In this document: piece after piece, positions 5,243 to 5,244 of the stretch
Numbering within the stretch: position 1 is the stretch's first letter
Layout: every line of letters starts with the position of its first letter
Source: a bacterium
GTDB taxonomy: Bacteria > UBP14 > UBA6098 > B30-G16
DNA length: 5,244 bases
NCBI GenBank assembly: GCA_030620455.1
Contig: JAUXEQ010000125.1
Span: 1-5,244, forward strand
Direction: 5' to 3'
Program-made: the position numbers and the translations under genes
Notes under the pieces: model-generated
Told to the model about the DNA's origin: nothing
The model's database searches: none
What the model saw: only the letters and a program-made list of their open reading frames with translations

Positions 5243-5244
5243 CA

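Overview
The window is an AT-rich (about one third G+C by eye) stretch in which every supportable gene lies on the minus strand. It reads from right to left as one compact envelope-biogenesis cluster. The organism is a Gram-negative, diderm bacterium: it has LapA/LapB homologues tied to LPS control, an ApbE lipoprotein, a SPOR-domain protein and an outer-membrane beta-barrel-like protein. Most genes carry strong GGAGG-type Shine-Dalgarno (SD) sequences, which argues against typical Bacteroidetes. An AT-rich FCB-superphylum or related candidate phylum is my guess, with low confidence.

Layout in transcription order: (a) 5242-4868, the C-terminal part of a short-chain dehydrogenase that runs off the right edge; (b) a 373-bp gap, 4867-4495, with no confident gene but with a possible promoter, a 15-bp perfect palindrome, a tiny signal-peptide-like reading frame, a further open frame shifted by one base, and a hairpin next to the yajC ribosome binding site; (c) yajC (Sec translocon accessory subunit), def (peptide deformylase), lapA and lapB, a SPOR-domain protein, apbE (FAD:protein FMN transferase lipoprotein), and the first 146 codons of a secreted beta-barrel-like protein that runs off the left edge.

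From yajC onward the genes are tightly packed: gaps of 6, 21, 2 and 10 nt, and overlaps of 8 and 4 nt. They probably form one operon with translational coupling. The shared theme is making and exporting the cell envelope: YajC at the Sec translocon, Def maturing nascent proteins, LapA/LapB acting on LPS synthesis, the SPOR protein probably binding septal peptidoglycan, and ApbE flavinylating exported proteins.

Three starts need care. The best lapA and lapB starts lie four and six codons inside their longest open frames, directly after GGAGG sites. apbE has no ATG, GTG or TTG that yields a normal lipoprotein signal peptide, and appears to begin at a non-AUG codon (CTG or ATT) behind a GGAGG site embedded in the last codons of the SPOR gene.

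I saw no transposon, CRISPR array, tRNA or rRNA. No terminator is convincing. The only region with unexplained structure is the gap upstream of yajC; the rest is an orderly housekeeping cluster.
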